A stretch of DNA of 64,000 bases from Mixophyes australis (lineage: Eukaryota > Chordata > Amphibia > Anura > Limnodynastidae), in contig JAVHZZ010000003.1 of the NCBI GenBank assembly GCA_036250195.1, forward strand, positions 331,744,875-331,808,874, read 5' to 3'. Below the pieces are notes generated by a model that was not told the DNA's origin, did no database searches, and saw nothing but the letters and a program-made list of their open reading frames with translations. Position 1 is the stretch's first letter; each line of letters starts with the position of its first letter. The position numbers and the translations under genes are program-made. Below, piece by piece: positions 1-13,243 of this stretch.

Positions 1-78
1 AAATGATAACCATGTTACATCATAGGGGCCCCCCTGCCTAAAGTGCCCCGGGCCCCCCAGAGCCTTAATCCAGCTCTG
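1..78. mobile_element. Truncated hAT-like repeat end
   Basis: It runs in from outside the window and ends at CTTAATCCAGCTCTG (reverse complement of a CAGAGCTGGATTAAG terminus). It is the same family as 58160-58245 in opposite orientation. Confidence 0.6.
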
Positions 79-2399
79 GTTTAGAATGAACTGTCTCAAG
101 ATGATGCTTAACAAAGAACTTCTTCTCAAGCCTTATTCTACTGTTGACATTCAGATCTTATCTTCGGATAAGATCAAATAAAATGTTTTCAATGCACACA
201 ACAAGGCACTCTACTTGTCATAAACTGACATATAATATCTACCCCACATTAATCACATTTCCACACACATGGTGTGAATGTCAATGATCATTTAGGACTC
301 CAACAGTCTAAATTGCAACTCCAACTGGATTTTCACCCTGTGGTTAGCCCATGCCCGTTACCAGTAACCATGCCCGTTACCAGTAATGGCCATAAAAAGA
401 GTGCCCAAATCAAGTTATTTAGATAAATAAATCACAAAGGAATCTGGGAACAAAAAGAGTGAGTTTGTGTGAAAAAATGTTAAAAATTAAATTATTGCCC
501 ATTTGAAATCACCATTCATAGAAGACCATTTTAATAACTTAAAAGAACGAGGAACACAAATTAAAAATGTTGATGCAGTTCAATTACCAACATTCTGCTT
601 TGAAAGAATTGTGCAATTACTATAAACATTTGAATTGTAACATTTCTTATAAATAAATACTGTAAAAAATTAGTCTCAATTTGGGTCACAAGATGTCAGT
701 AGAGATTCACCAGACTTTAAACTAATCATTTTACCATGGCTTACATACCTTTCAATCTGTGGAATGTATCTACAATGTCTATGATCACTAACTAGTTCCA
801 AAAAGTAAGCATTATCTTTTATCGTGAAACAAAGAGGGACAAAGGTCACTTGCCAAGTTTTTTTTTTTTTAAAAAAAAAATCAATAAATCTTTGTTTGGC
901 TAGAAATAAAAAACTGACATCAAATGTTGAAACATTGTAAAAGAGATCTGGATTACATTTATTAGAACATGATAATATGTTTATCATGCAAAGGTCAACA
1001 GTCTTGTATCAATAAATGTAGTTTTTCAAACATCACCAGTAATCTAGCACACATACAAATTACATTTGGTGGATGACATTTTCATGTCGCATTCCATAGA
1101 ATGTTACAAGATAATTGGACAGTGCACAGAAAATAATGATGAAAAACTCCCGTCCCCATAGTGGGCTACCTTGGGCTGAATTACTAGGCTACATGCATTC
1201 ATTTTCCTTTAAAATGTTCCTAATTGGTTGCTGAGCAGAGTCTCGCCCCCCAGGCTAAGATTTGCCAGCCCTCCCCTGGTAGTAGACAATTGAAAAGTTT
1301 TGTTTAAAGGGGTGTTATGACTTTTGATGTTAGACTTTTGTATAGCGTGTCTCGTTAATTCTTCCGCCTCAGTACAAATCTAGACTTATTTCCAGTTTAT
1401 GAAGATGTCTCCCCAGTGCAGAGAGTAGGTGTGCACTGAGATATCTGCTGAGTAACACCATCTAGTGGCCTGGTGCAAAACCAAGCTGGTTCACACTGCA
1501 CATCCAGTGCATTCATAAATGAAGACCTCCGCGCTCATAGAGAATGTGGAACATGTTAAGATTTGGCGGAACAGAATATTTTTATTTTATTTTTTCTTCA
1601 TAGCTTTTACAGTGCTTGAATTAACCACTAAACAAGAAATTAAATTTGTATTAGTTCACTAGCATTAGCAAATGTATACATTTAAAAGCATCAGGAATTT
1701 GTTTGAGTTAATGATATTTACGATAAGTCAAAGACTATCTGAAGACCTGGATTTTACCCCTTAGGCACTGGCCTTAACCCTAGCCTCCATTAATGGAGGC
1801 AGAACACAAGGGCAACCTCTACCAGGTCCATGTCCTATATTCTATGTGAATAAAAGAAATAAGGGAATTCTACCAGTAATGAAATTGACCACTCTTTGCC
1901 TGGCAGACACGCATGTGATAAGGTGATAAAACAAAAGCCGCCTGCAACCTCAGGCCCTGGCCTATGTTAACTTTCCACAAACACAAGATCGATGACATCT
2001 AATGCAGCATCACTATCTACGTGAATGCGGGAGATCCTGCTGTCAGTAGCTCCTTCATCACAAGGGTACAGCCCGAGTTTACCACAACTTTAAACTGGAA
2101 AATGGAGCAGGATGAATCAGACCAACAACTAAGGAGTGAAAGGGGTGTCCCATACTATACAAAAAGAGGGACTCTTTCTCAATCGCTCATGTGTTTGGCT
2201 CCTATACTATTTTATCAGTTATATGGTACTGTATATGTGATTTATTTTCTTTAATCCATCAATGAACCCAACTGCCCTCTTATATTATAGCTTGGAGTAC
2301 AGTAGGTGAGAGGATAACAGGACTGAATCATTGGAATTTGTTCTTATCTTAGTGAACTCCGACCAAAATTAAATTTATGTTTTGGGTGGTATTTTTCTT
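79..2399. other. No gene or clear repeat recognised
   Basis: A+T-rich sequence with short open frames lacking family features. A 24-bp direct duplication (ATGCCCGTTACCAGTAA) lies near 351-385, and a T/A homopolymer pair at 858-880. Nothing supports an exon. Confidence 0.5.
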
Positions 2400-2595
2400 T
2401 AATGGGGCACAGTGCAGGTAAAATCAAAAAGACACTATGTACATATATTTAATAGGAATAGAGTGCAAGCATAATCTATAGAAACAGTGCAGTTATACTC
2501 AATGGGACAGAGTGCAGACATAATTAATAGGGACAATGTCAGCATAATCAATATGGGGTAATGCTCGTATAATCAATAGGGGTAGTACTGGATTT
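2400..2595. repeat. Degenerate short tandem repeat (about 40 bp)
   Basis: Four to five diverged copies of AATAGGGACAGTGCAG plus CATAATC. Confidence 0.5.
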
Positions 2596-3195
2596 TTCAG
2601 AGACATACTTCGTACGATGCCCCCAGCCCTACTTAGTTCCAGGTATTGATACGCTGGTGTAAATTGTAGGGTCTACATTGTGTGGCAAATAAATCTATGT
2701 TAGAACAAAACATTGTTATAATAATAAAATGTTTAATGGCTTTTATCTCTTATTTCACTTAACCTCTTCTATACCTTTAACTACTTAGAATAATTGACAC
2801 AAGACCTGAGTGTGCCAAATTAAAGAACTTTATTCAAATATGGTGGTGGAAAAAGAGCAGTGAGTATGACTTCCACCAGGCAACCAGGAAGTCCCAGCAT
2901 CAACCAAGGGACAACTGCCAAAAAATGGGGACTCTCACCCTGGGCGCTCATATCTACCTCTGAGACATCTGTCCTGAGAGTTACTGAAATGGCAACCCCT
3001 CTGGGTTAAAGGAAAGCACCCACAAGTCTACCCACTGGGGCGGTACCTGGTCCGAGACTATAACCGACTGCTCAAAGAGAGGCGGGTTCAATGTGCCCAC
3101 TACCGTACTGTGCGCCCGACCACTGAGAGTTGACTGCACTGCTATTTCCGGTGACTCTCCATCCATTATTTCCATTGGCACGTCCATGAATACCA

Positions 3196-3345
3196 GGGGG
3201 TAAATATATCAATCTGTGGGTTCTTCAACACCCGCGTGTTCAGCCTCTTCCGCGATTAAATTTCAAGCGGCGCTGCATTGTAAAGGGAAGTTAACCCTTT
3301 ACAATACGGGATCTTCATTCCTCGGAATCGTTTCACGTGTGTTTT
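3196..3345. mobile_element. MITE family B, truncated copy
   Basis: It begins GGGGGTAAATATATCAATC, then GGGTTCTTCAACACC, and is highly similar to the copy at 19195. The right end is diverged or lost after the TTAACCCTTTACAAT segment. Confidence 0.7.
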
Positions 3346-3584
3346 TTTAAGATGTCGCTATTACCACTCTGTCGGGAATTACAGTTTCGGTGTGATCACG
3401 TCTAGCTATCCCATGTCGGCATTTCCAGCATCGCTATAAGCCACCCAACCCGTTGGAAGATGGGGCCCTGGCCTCATCTGCAGCCCCATCTGAGCCTGGT
3501 TATTGGATGGGGAAAAATGAGTGTGCGGACTAATAGCTTCCTATTGGTCAGTACGGTCACATCCCCTTAGGCTGTGCGTGTAGC

Positions 3585-5686
3585 CAGGGCCGCCGAGAGG
3601 GGGGGGGAGCGGGTACTAATTACCCGGGCCCGGCATGTCAGGGGGCCCGGCCCGGGCCCTTGCGCTGCTGATTTTTTTTAATTTTCAATTATTTTTTTTC
3701 AAAACGTTTTTTTTTCTTTTTCTTTTTTTTTTTTTTTTTTGGCGGGGGGGGGGGGGGGGGCTCGGTCGTTGGTGGTGGGAGCAGGCTAGTTTAAAAAAAA
3801 AAAAAAACATACTCACCTGATCGCGGAGCCGGCATCCCTCCTCTCTGCTGCTCTGTGCTCTATTCAGACTGTCTGAATGCTGGGTGTGATGTCATCATGT
3901 CATGCCCAGCATTCAGTCAGTCTGGAGCAATGGAGCACAGAGCAGCAGAGAAGACCAAGAGAGGAGAAAAGGTAAGTGAAGGGAGGAAAACGAGGGGGGC
4001 ACAGAGGGGTTAAAAAACGGGGGGGGGGGGGGGCAGCATGTCAGAGGGGTTATAAAAGGGAAGCAGCATGACAAAGGGGTCAAAAAATGAGGGGGAGCAC
4101 AGAGGGGTTAAAAAACGGGAAAGCAGCATGTCATAGGGGTTAAAAAATGAGGGGGAACACAAAGGGGTTAAAAAACGGGGGGGCAGCATGACAGAGGGGT
4201 TAAAAAACGGGGAAGCAGCATGTCAGAGGGGTTAAAAACGGGGAAGCAGCATGTCAGAGGGGTTAAAAAATTAGGGGGACCACAGAGGGGTTAAAAAACG
4301 GGAAAGCAGCATGTCAAAGGGGTTAAAAACGGGGAAGCAGCATGTCAGAGGGGTTAAAAACGGGGAAGCAGCATGTCAGAGGGGTTAAAAAATTAGGGGG
4401 AGCACAGAGGGGTTAAAAAACGGGAAAGCAGCATGTCAAAGGGGTTAAAAAATTAGGGGGAGCACAGAGGGGTTAAAAAACGGGAAAGCAGCATGTCAAA
4501 GGGGTTAAAAACGGGGAAGCAGCATGTCAGAGGGGTTAAAAACGGGGAAGCAGCATGTCAGAGGGGTTAAAAAATGAGGGGGAGCACAGAGGGGTTAAAA
4601 AACGGGAAAGCAGCATGTCAGAGGGGTTAAAAAATGAGTGGGGGCACAGAGGGGTTAAAAAATGGGAAAGCAGCATGTCAGGGGGGTTAAAAAATGAGTG
4701 GGGGCACAGAGGGGTTAAAAAATGGGAAAGCAGCATGTCAGAGGGGTTAAAAATTGAGGGGGAGCACAGAGGGATTAAAAAATGGGAAAGCAGCATGTCA
4801 GAGGGGTTAAAAACGGGGGGGGGGGGGGGCAGCATGACAGAGGGGGTGAAAAAATGAGAGGGGCACAGATGGGTTAAAAAACGGGGCAGTATGGCACAGT
4901 GGGGTTAATAAACAGGGGTCAGCATGGCACAGTGGGGTTAAAAAATGGTGGGCAGCATGGCACAGTGGGGTTACAAAGGGGGGGGAGGCATGGCACAGTG
5001 GGATTGAAAAAGGGGGGGAGCAGCATAGTATAGTCTGATGAAGGGGAGCCAGATGAAGGGGGCAAAAACAGCATGGAGGGCACAGTGTGATCATAAGGCA
5101 TGGCGATGATGAAGGGGCACATTATTGTAATATTGGAGCTGGAGGAAGGCCTAATTATTAATCGTGGATGGTATTGATTTAACGCCAGGGTTGTTTGGAA
5201 TTATCTAAATGTAGCTATTTTTTTCCAAATAGGGCCCCCAGCATTCCAGGATCCAGACAAGCCGCAACTTAAGAAACATGCAGCAACAGGTGGTGAAAGT
5301 GAGAAGAACAGGTAGGAGAGAGCAGGACAGTATGTGAAATGTTGTGATTCTAGTAGGGACAATGTCAATTTTTGGTGAGTGTTGTGCCCAATGTAAGGTG
5401 GAGGCCAAGACTGAACTCTTTGTGTACACACTGCATTTTTTTTATACTACATTTTGGTGCTAGATGTCCTGAAAGTCAGGAGTGCTTGGACATATGTGAT
5501 GCTCTGGCGAATAGAGAGCCTAGTGATTTTGATGTGTTAGCAACGCCCCAATGTCGCATTTGCCACGCCACCAAATGCATGACCACACCTCTGAGGTGGC
5601 GCCAAATTTTTTACCATGCTCAACTATGAGGGGGGGCCCTCATAAATTTATTGTACCGGGGCCCTGAATTCCTCTTGGCAGCCCTG
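3585..5686. mobile_element. Non-autonomous hAT-like element carrying a minisatellite
   Basis: A perfect 8-bp duplication CGTGTAGC (3577-3584 and 5687-5694) flanks inverted ends CAGGGCCGCCGAGAGG and CCTCTTGGCAGCCCTG (13 of 16 complementary). This is hAT-type insertion. The 2.1 kb interior has no transposase: homopolymer-rich DNA (T, G and A runs, 3665-3810), an inverted segment around 3860-3935 (GAATGCTGGGTG / CCCAGCATTC), a large minisatellite and unique sequence to 5640. Confidence 0.88.
3985..5025. repeat. 60-bp minisatellite (dimers of about 30-bp units)
   Basis: Unit: GCAGCATGTCAGAGGGGTT with AAAAAACGGG filler, alternating with GGAGCACAGAGGGGTTAAAA. From 4560 to 4800 the period is exactly 60 bp; elsewhere units are lost or changed. 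Open frames across it on both strands are repeat translations, not proteins. Confidence 0.92.
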
Positions 5687-5694
5687 CGTGTAGC

Positions 5695-7021
5695 ATCTGA
5701 TTTTTATACAGATTTTGTACCTAAGGGGCCCAAAAGAAGCAGCTGCCCCAGAGATCCAGAATCAGCTGTTCTGCCTGGGTGCAAGGTAATCTTACAGGCT
5801 GATGGTTCTCATTTCAGGGGATGTACAAAGCTCTCATTGCAGATACTGAGGAGGGACACACACCTAACTACTATATGTGGGTGGGCTAATTAGATAACTC
5901 CAAATACATCTTTAATCACAAATCTATATTCATGCAAATAGGCAAAATATTTAAAAATAATTAACACTTTACATGCAAAGCTTTACTTTACATAACCTAC
6001 CTGTTAAATATTCATTTAAATAGCTTAAATGTTGTGACCGGTGAATACTTTCATTTTAAATAAATGCCTGAGAAATAAATACATTTTAGCTGTAAGATTT
6101 TAAGACCATAGTGAAAATTCCTTGCAAAAAAACTGCAAACGATATGTCAATAGTTTATCATAGTTCGTTGTTTTCATGTTTCTTTAGCTTGATGTTTCCA
6201 ATCACTTGCTGGAGGCAGAAGGGAAAATGGAATAGACTTTATGACAACCCACTAAATGAATAAATGTCATTGCCAGATATCAGCATAACACAGTCTACAC
6301 TTCATGCTACTACCTTTGCATTTGTAAGATTAAAGCTTAGATATTTATTCTATAAAGATTTGCTTTTGCCCTGAGATATTTTTTGCTAAACTGATCTAAC
6401 CAGATGCTAGTTACCAATGATAACTTTAACTGGTGTAGTTAAGAAATCAGATTGGTTTATATAAAGATATATATAAAATATATTTTGATAAGGTGGAAGA
6501 TTAAAGCTATCATCGGCCACGGACAAATTGAAGCCACTTAATTTAACTGTAAATCTTGAGCAGGTCATAACTGCACTACTGAATGGGTGCTGAATACTAG
6601 GGTACTCTTTAAAACATCTTTATCTGGGATATGTTTAGATTGTGAGTATTTATGTCCTAAAACAATAATTGCACACCCAACATGCCCATGCCCCACTCAA
6701 AACCCCTTCCCACATTATTTTTAATGGTAAAAATATTTTCTTGGTTAAGAACTGGTATCACAAAAAAGGAGGCAGCTAAATTAGTGTAAAATCCTATTTA
6801 GCCTATTTCACAAATTCACTTGTAGTGTATACATCCTAATATTCTCAATTTAAAAATCAGACCACCCCATGACGTAAAGTTAAATCCACCTTTCTACAAT
6901 CCAGATCTAGTAAGCCATGGCTTTTGCTATCTGTAAAAGTGTGAATATTCCATAAAATATTGACTTTTTTTGGGTATTTTCTGAAAGTAAATGGTAAAAT
7001 TAAAGATGGCTTTGGTGCAAT
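5695..7021. other. No feature seen
   Basis: A+T-rich, without coding structure or repeat ends that I could recognise. Confidence 0.5.
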
Positions 7022-7367
7022 ATCATCATCATCATCATCATCACCATTTATTTATTTAGCGCAACTAATTCCGCAGCGCTGTACAGAAAACTCACATCAG
7101 TCCCTGCCCCATTGGAGCTTACAGTCTAAATTCACTAACATACACACAGAGACAGACAGACAGAGAGAGAGACTAGGGTCAATTTGATAGCAGCCGATTA
7201 ACCTACCAGTATGTTTTTGGAGTGTGGGAGGAAACCAGAGCACCTGGAGGAACCCACGCAAACACAGGGAGAACATACAAACTCCTCACAGGCCATGGTC
7301 GGGAATTGAACTCATGACCCCAGCGCTGTGAGGCAGAAGTGCTAACCACTAAGCCACCGTGCTGCCC
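7022..7367 (-). mobile_element. tRNA-headed V-SINE-like element
   Basis: On the minus strand: head GGGCAGCACGGTGGCTTAGT with tRNA-like A/B-box spacing, a central conserved segment containing GTTTCCTCCCACACTCCAAA, a CT/GT-rich stretch, then an L2-type tail GCGCTAAATAAATAAATGG and (ATG)n. Fuller copy than 12345 and 38925. Confidence 0.8.
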
Positions 7368-8639
7368 AATACTTTGTATCTTAGGAGTCTATTTTACATT
7401 TGCCTTTACTCTGTGGAAGTAAGTATCATTTTGTATCACAGTGATACAGTGAAATGTAATGCCGCTGGTATTTATCATGCCAGGGCTCATTGGTGAGCCC
7501 TTTTGAAACCCGCTTCCTAAACTAACTAAAAACTCATTCACCAGCAGACTAACAATGTCATCGAAAGGAGGAAGTGACCCCTTTGTGACTAATGCACATG
7601 CGTGACCTTAGCCACATAGCGATGAGACCCGGTGATGAATCAACAACATCTTCTCGATGGACGGCTATGAACTGCATTAAAAAGGTAAGCTAACGCCATC
7701 ATGAGATGGCATTAGTTTTTTAAGGCTGGAGGCGAAAGCTTTGGTTTTTACCAGTTGTTAAATTGGGTCACATCGCAGTCTCCATAGAAGTCTATGGGGA
7801 CTGCAGTGACCAGCGTTAACCAGGCTAAGGCAGGTAAAGTCTCAGATGCTTTAACCCCTTGATAAATGAAAAGAAGAGCTGTTTTCTCTGGATTTTTGAC
7901 TCACCGCAGCTTAATAAATAGACGCCGTAGTATGAAACGTTCTGTTAAACATACCAATATAATATGTAATCATAGGATGATTACATCAACCTGTAATTCC
8001 CCCTCCAGACCAGAAATATTAAATGGGCTGTTTTAAATGTGAGAATATGATACACCTTTAGCACTACAAAGTTCCTGAACTGGCTCTTCCTTACATGAAA
8101 GTATGATTTGTAGTTATGTTAGGGGACTGCCATGTTTGATTGCTTTATAAATAGCACATTTGTAGAACACACCTATGCAGAGAATATAAACATTTTGATG
8201 AATTCCCCCACTGCTCCATACAAATCATTTGATCGGCCCTGAATCTTAGAATACATGGAATACATTAGTACCCTGAAAATCTATAGAGAAGTTATCAGAT
8301 TAAAAATAATGTAAATTATGTTAAAAATGGAACACTCTGCCAATGCAAACTGCATGGATCTTGATGGTGCATCAAGGAAGTCAAGTTGTGGGCTTAACCA
8401 ATATTAAGCCTATCCGTTTACTAGGAATTACTAACATTGCTGGGGTATGAGACACTGATATATGGAATTTTGAGACAGTTCACATATTATTGTATACTGC
8501 ATAGTTGATAGGTACAGTTTACAAACAGATGGCAAGGTAAAACATTCTCAAGATGATAAAAATCACAAAATTCCTCTATTTAATCCCTAGCTAAACAGGA
8601 ACATATTTCAAGCTTATAAAACACTTAGGCCACAGGTTT
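7368..8639. other. No gene; possible MITE-like segment
   Basis: 7440-7930 starts GGTATTTATCATGCCAGGGC and ends CAGCTTAATAAATAGACGCC, with local palindromes (GAGATGGCATT/AACGCCATC). It resembles MITE-type DNA, but no clean ends were found. The remainder is A+T-rich and featureless. Confidence 0.4.
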
Positions 8640-9310
8640 TGCATTGATATATATAAATATACAAGTTAACCCGTGCATGATACTCATGCATTTTAGTCAA
8701 ATCAAGCTACTTAAGGTGTTAAAAAGGTTCTTGTCATGCATTTGGGGCTAGGCCAGGCTTCCTCAGGGGAAGAGCGTTACTTCCCGACATAAGCGCACTT
8801 TTTTAACGTGGTTTTGTCCACATGTCACCACCTCATCATTCTTCTCCATCACCTCATCCTTCATCTTCATTGCCACATCCTTAATCTCCATCGTCTTAAT
8901 GTTCTAAAACCTCTCGATAAACGTTTCTGCTAAACACCTTATCGCTGTGCTCAATCAGTCTTCCTTGAAGGGCAGTATTCATAACCTGCACTTTCACATC
9001 ACTGCTTCTCCGTACTCGTGAAAATGCGACATACAATTGTCCATGACCAAACACAGGCTCTGGTAAATAAATACCCACACGGTCAAGAGTTTGAGCCCCA
9101 AACTCGTAAATTTAGCCTTTACTACCCCTCCCACGGGGGGAAGGGAGGATGATGGAAGTTAACTGACTTCACTATTATAATTTTTTTGTCAAATAATGTC
9201 AGTATACCAAATTTCAGGTCAATTGGATGAGCCCTTTCTGAGAAAATAGTTTTTTCCACACACACACACACACTAACACATGCCGCTAGGCTTATAAATA
9301 TATATAACCT
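8640..9310 (-). pseudogene. Helitron remnant (C-terminus of Rep/helicase)
   Basis: Minus strand 9078-8896 encodes MGIYLPEPVFGHGQLYVAFS and SRVRRSSDVKVQV, the highly conserved last motif of the Helitron helicase (PIF1-like). All other domains are absent. Flanking sequence to 8640 and 9310 (ATTTCAGGTCAATTGG, AT/CA microsatellites) may belong to the same element but is not diagnostic. Degraded rolling-circle transposon. Confidence 0.65.
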
Positions 9311-10154
9311 ACACCCAGTGGTCGAAGTAGACATTTAGAAGTCAAAGTATGAAAAATGTAATGGAAATGTAAGTGAATGAAATGTGATAGTGTTACAATG
9401 AAGGCAGTAGGAGAACCATTGCTACACCTATATCTACCTCTATCAATACTCGACATTTACATTGTCAACAATCACAATGCCGACATTAATAGACCAATGT
9501 CGGCGGGTCTCATTGGCAATGAGACTCACATGGCGCAATAAAGTCTGCTCTATCTGCAGATAGTGATATATCAGGGGAATCAGAGATCTATACAGCTGGT
9601 CCTTTTTCCTTTCTATACCAATGGTCTGTGATTAGTAGTTAAATTAAAAGAATTACTAAATTCAATATCTACGTCTCATTCATTATGTGTTGTAATTCTT
9701 CTTGTACTGTGGAATTCTAAATACATAAACAAATTTCATAATTAAAACAAAAAAATTATTTTTAAAATATTTATTTATTCCCAGCATGCATTCTGAAAAA
9801 TTAAACATAAATCAGGTAAAAATACATACAGTTTAAAGACACAGAATATATTGCATATATATGTAGAAAAATACAACACTATAGATAAAATTATGCTAGA
9901 AATATAGTTTTAGTGATGGATGAAATTAAAGATATAAAACTTGGCGGCAGAACACAGAAAATTAGTTGGTAATTTAAATCCAAGTTAAATCAACTTATAC
10001 ATGAAATGGAGAGGTAATATTAATATCAAAAGGAGGTAAGAGCTCAGCATTATATCTTACTTTAGAGGCCCTCTATTATGCCAAAATGAAATTATATGTA
10101 GCACATACGTTTAATACTCTAAATTCATATCAATTTACAAAAAATAGACACTCA
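9311..10154. other. No feature seen
   Basis: A+T-rich intergenic sequence; no coding or repeat structure recognised. Confidence 0.5.
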
Positions 10155-10346
10155 GGGGTAAATTTATGAAGCTGTGAGTTTCCGGCGGGGTTGAAAAGTG
10201 GAGATGTTACCTATAGCAACCAGATTCTAGATGTCATTTTGTAGAATGTACTAAATAAATGATAACTAGAATCTGATTGGTTGCTATAGGCAACATCTCT
10301 GCTTTTCAAATCCACCGGAAACTCGCAGTTTGATACATTTACCCCC
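10155..10346. mobile_element. MITE family A, copy 1
   Basis: Palindromic: GTGGAGATGTTACCTATAGC on the left and GCTATAGGCAACATCTCTGC on the right, joined by a short A+T core. Outer ends GGGGTAAATTTATGAAGC and GATACATTTACCCC. Confidence 0.8.
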
Positions 10347-12344
10347 GGGAGTGGTTTTGGACAAAGAAAATATTTATTTTCCTATAGACTTTTGTATCCA
10401 TCCAGTATTTCCACTAATAATTTTAATAGACAATCACTGTTACATCTATATTTTAAGTTCAAGACCATTTTAGATCCTGGTATCAACAGTATGCACATGG
10501 ATAGAGGGAGTGGATACAGCAGGTATTTGTACCCAGCACACTCCAAGTTACCTAGTTCTGCTTCCAAGCCAAAAATAGGAGAAAAATGTAGCACAGTGCC
10601 ACCAAACACTTATTTTATATAAAGTGATTAAGTCTTTTATTGCATTACCTACTCCTTCGTTCACATATTATAACATATTTACCAATTATTCTGAAGGCAT
10701 CTAGATGTGGATATGGAGAGTGTTTAATTAAAACAAATAGTGAGGGGAGTAACAACACGGAGAACATGTGCAACGTTATGCCACACTGTTCTGTCCACCT
10801 GGGTCATTGCATGGGCGGAGCAGAAGGAACAAGCACCATATGCTTTTCATGGCTGCACATACAGTCACTCTCACAGTGTGAGACATTATGTCATCTCAGA
10901 CAGGTAGTAATGCTCAATGAGTGCTTCTTAATTAGAACGCTATGGTGCGTAGTTGTAACTCTGATCTGTGTAACCAGTACTCAGCTTCTCCCTCCCCTTC
11001 TACTCTCATTTCTCTCCTTCCTACCTGTCAGGACAAACAGTGGAAACCTTCAACCAGGACAGAACATGCTACGCCCCAGCTCAGGTAATAACCAACATCT
11101 TTCTGGAACTGAGATCAGGCTGTGCAGTATTGAGCATTGTTGAATGAGGAGAACTGTATAAAAGCATACAAGGATGCTGATAGCAGATAAAGACAATGTA
11201 AGTAGGAGAGAAAGAGGAGAGCTGGAGTTTGGACCATAAGAAATGCAAGCAGGGGACTGAGAGCCAGCTAAGATAACATAAATCTAGGAAGAAAACATAA
11301 ATTTGAGATCAGGAAAGACAGTAAGAAAGACATGAGTATAATAATAGTTCTGGTGTACCCTCCTATAATCTGCAACATAGCCGCCTCTGACTAAACTGGT
11401 AGGTGTCTCACTATAGTTTTGTTAGTCATAAAAATGTTTTATTCAGAAGATTTAGCAACCTTGTTTCCCCATAAGGTGGGAACACAATAAGTTATACACT
11501 CTGAAGCTGTCATGTGCGGCAAGAAAGCAGCATTTTCCATGGAAAGATATGTTACTAAAGTTTATTACTAAGGTTGGTTATTATGGCTGTTCATCCAGAG
11601 ACCCTCCAGTTCGACATGACGCCTGCTCACTGGCTATACAGCCAGTACATGATGTCCTCATCATCCACATGTTGTACATGATGATGCCCCCTCCACCTTT
11701 ATACTGGAGAATACGCAAGCTTCAGTCGGCATTACTCCTTGTGACACTCCTGCCATCCACTCACATACAATGCATATGCATAGCACCTGAGTGTACTTAC
11801 ATGCTGTGCAATTAGCACTGTATCAAGATATTTGATTGAATTAAACTCGCTCCATCGGAATCTACGCACAAAATGCACTTTTATTGGTCAATATATAGTA
11901 ATATTTGAACCAAAGGGAACCTTGAAGAAAAGTTTAATAGTTTTCTAGTTAATGCATGCAATATTATTTAGAAACGTAACTGTAGCGATTTCAGAATATG
12001 GACGCTCATCTTCACTTTGTATCCATTATTTTTTAATCACAGTAGAAATCGATAGCCTGTAGCAGAGATAAAAAGAAGATATTTGCATTTAACACCAAAA
12101 GTACCTTAAAAAACATCAGTATATAGCTGTAACAGGAAAGAATCCACTATCACTAGAAGATATTTCTGCCTTTAGAAATTGTTTCAATTAGAATAAGCAG
12201 TCTTTATTTTTATCTGTGCTGCATGGTCTGTACCCAATATCTATTCAATGCCAGTGAGGGTATGCTAGGGTAACTAGTAATAAAACAACATGGGCTGCTT
12301 TACAGCCAAGTCAACATCTGTGTTTAGTTAGATGGGATTCTTCA
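10347..12344. other. No gene supported
   Basis: Holds an open frame of 167 codons (10640-11143) without recognisable domain, promoter or splice context, judged spurious. Otherwise featureless. Confidence 0.5.
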
Positions 12345-12546
12345 AGTGCTTCAGTTTCCAACCATAGACCAAAAACATAACGGTAGGTTAGTTGGCTTCT
12401 GATGTAAATGAACCCAGCATGTTGTTTGTGTGGTAGGGAATTTAGACTGTGAACTTGGCTGGAGCAGGGACTGGTATGAATAAACTTTCCCTGTAAAGCA
12501 CTGTGTAATATATTGTCACTTTATGAATAAAGGATGATAATGATAA
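12345..12546 (+). mobile_element. V-SINE-like element, 3' half, degenerate
   Basis: Retains CCAAAAACATAACGGTAGG, TAGGGAATTTAGACTGTGA, GGAGCAGGGACTGGTATGA and a GATGATAATGATAA tail. Confidence 0.65.
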
Positions 12547-12579
12547 CAGTACTTGGCAAAGTCACTTTAATGAGGGTAG

Positions 12580-13072
12580 TGTTATAATCTGCCTTGTTTC
12601 TTTGTGTGCATTTTACCCTGTGTTATGATTTGCCTTGTTACCCTGTGTGCACATTACCCTGCAGTATCTGTGATTCTCCAGAGGAGCTGCTGTCCGGCCG
12701 TTCCTCTATCAGGGGTTAACTAGCACTGCTAGTTAATTATCCACACCTGTCTGTGGCCTATATATGCCTGTCTTTTCATGAAAACCTTTGCTGGTCATTG
12801 AAGCTCCTAGCCTGTTCATGTGGCTCTGTTCCTGGATTACCTGCATGTGTCTCTGTTCCTGGTTTCAGTTAAGGTTATTTTGCTGCATTTCTTTATCATT
12901 TATCTGTTTGCCAAGATCTGGAAATCCGTTGTTTCATTCAGCTTGAACTATCTACTGTTTATTTGCCTTCCCTGGAATATACCTTTACTGCAATAAATAG
13001 TTTAAACGTTTTTTTCATGTGTCTGGCTCCATGGCTGTAATCAAGAAATTGGTTTTGAACAGAACCATAACA
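12580..13072 (+). mobile_element. Solo LTR with 5-bp duplication
   Basis: TGTTATAATC...CCATAACA ends with GGTAG on both sides (12575-12579, 13073-13077). CTATATATGC TATA-like box near 12759, AATAAATAG near 12993. The first 41 bp are tandemly duplicated (12580-12620 and 12621-12661). No internal coding sequence. Confidence 0.85.
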
Positions 13073-13243
13073 GGTAGTGTGTCAAAGGAACACGAGTAAA
13101 CAGTACATCATTCAGTCACTCAGATTGCATGGTAGGCCCCCACTGATAGATCTTGCAAAATAATCCCTTTTCTATCTCAGACAGCATTTATATGTTTATG
13201 CACTTTGTAGATGTAGTTGCACATACTGTGCTCTCCATAAATA

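Noticed and set aside
4536..5122. Overlapping proline- or glycine-rich open frames on both strands
   Set aside because: They are translations of the 60-bp minisatellite, whose period is divisible by three.
7300..7367. tRNA gene
   Set aside because: It is the tRNA-derived head of a SINE, joined to the SINE body, with copies elsewhere.
10640..11143. 167-codon open frame
   Set aside because: No recognisable domain, composition bias typical of chance frames, no splice or promoter context.
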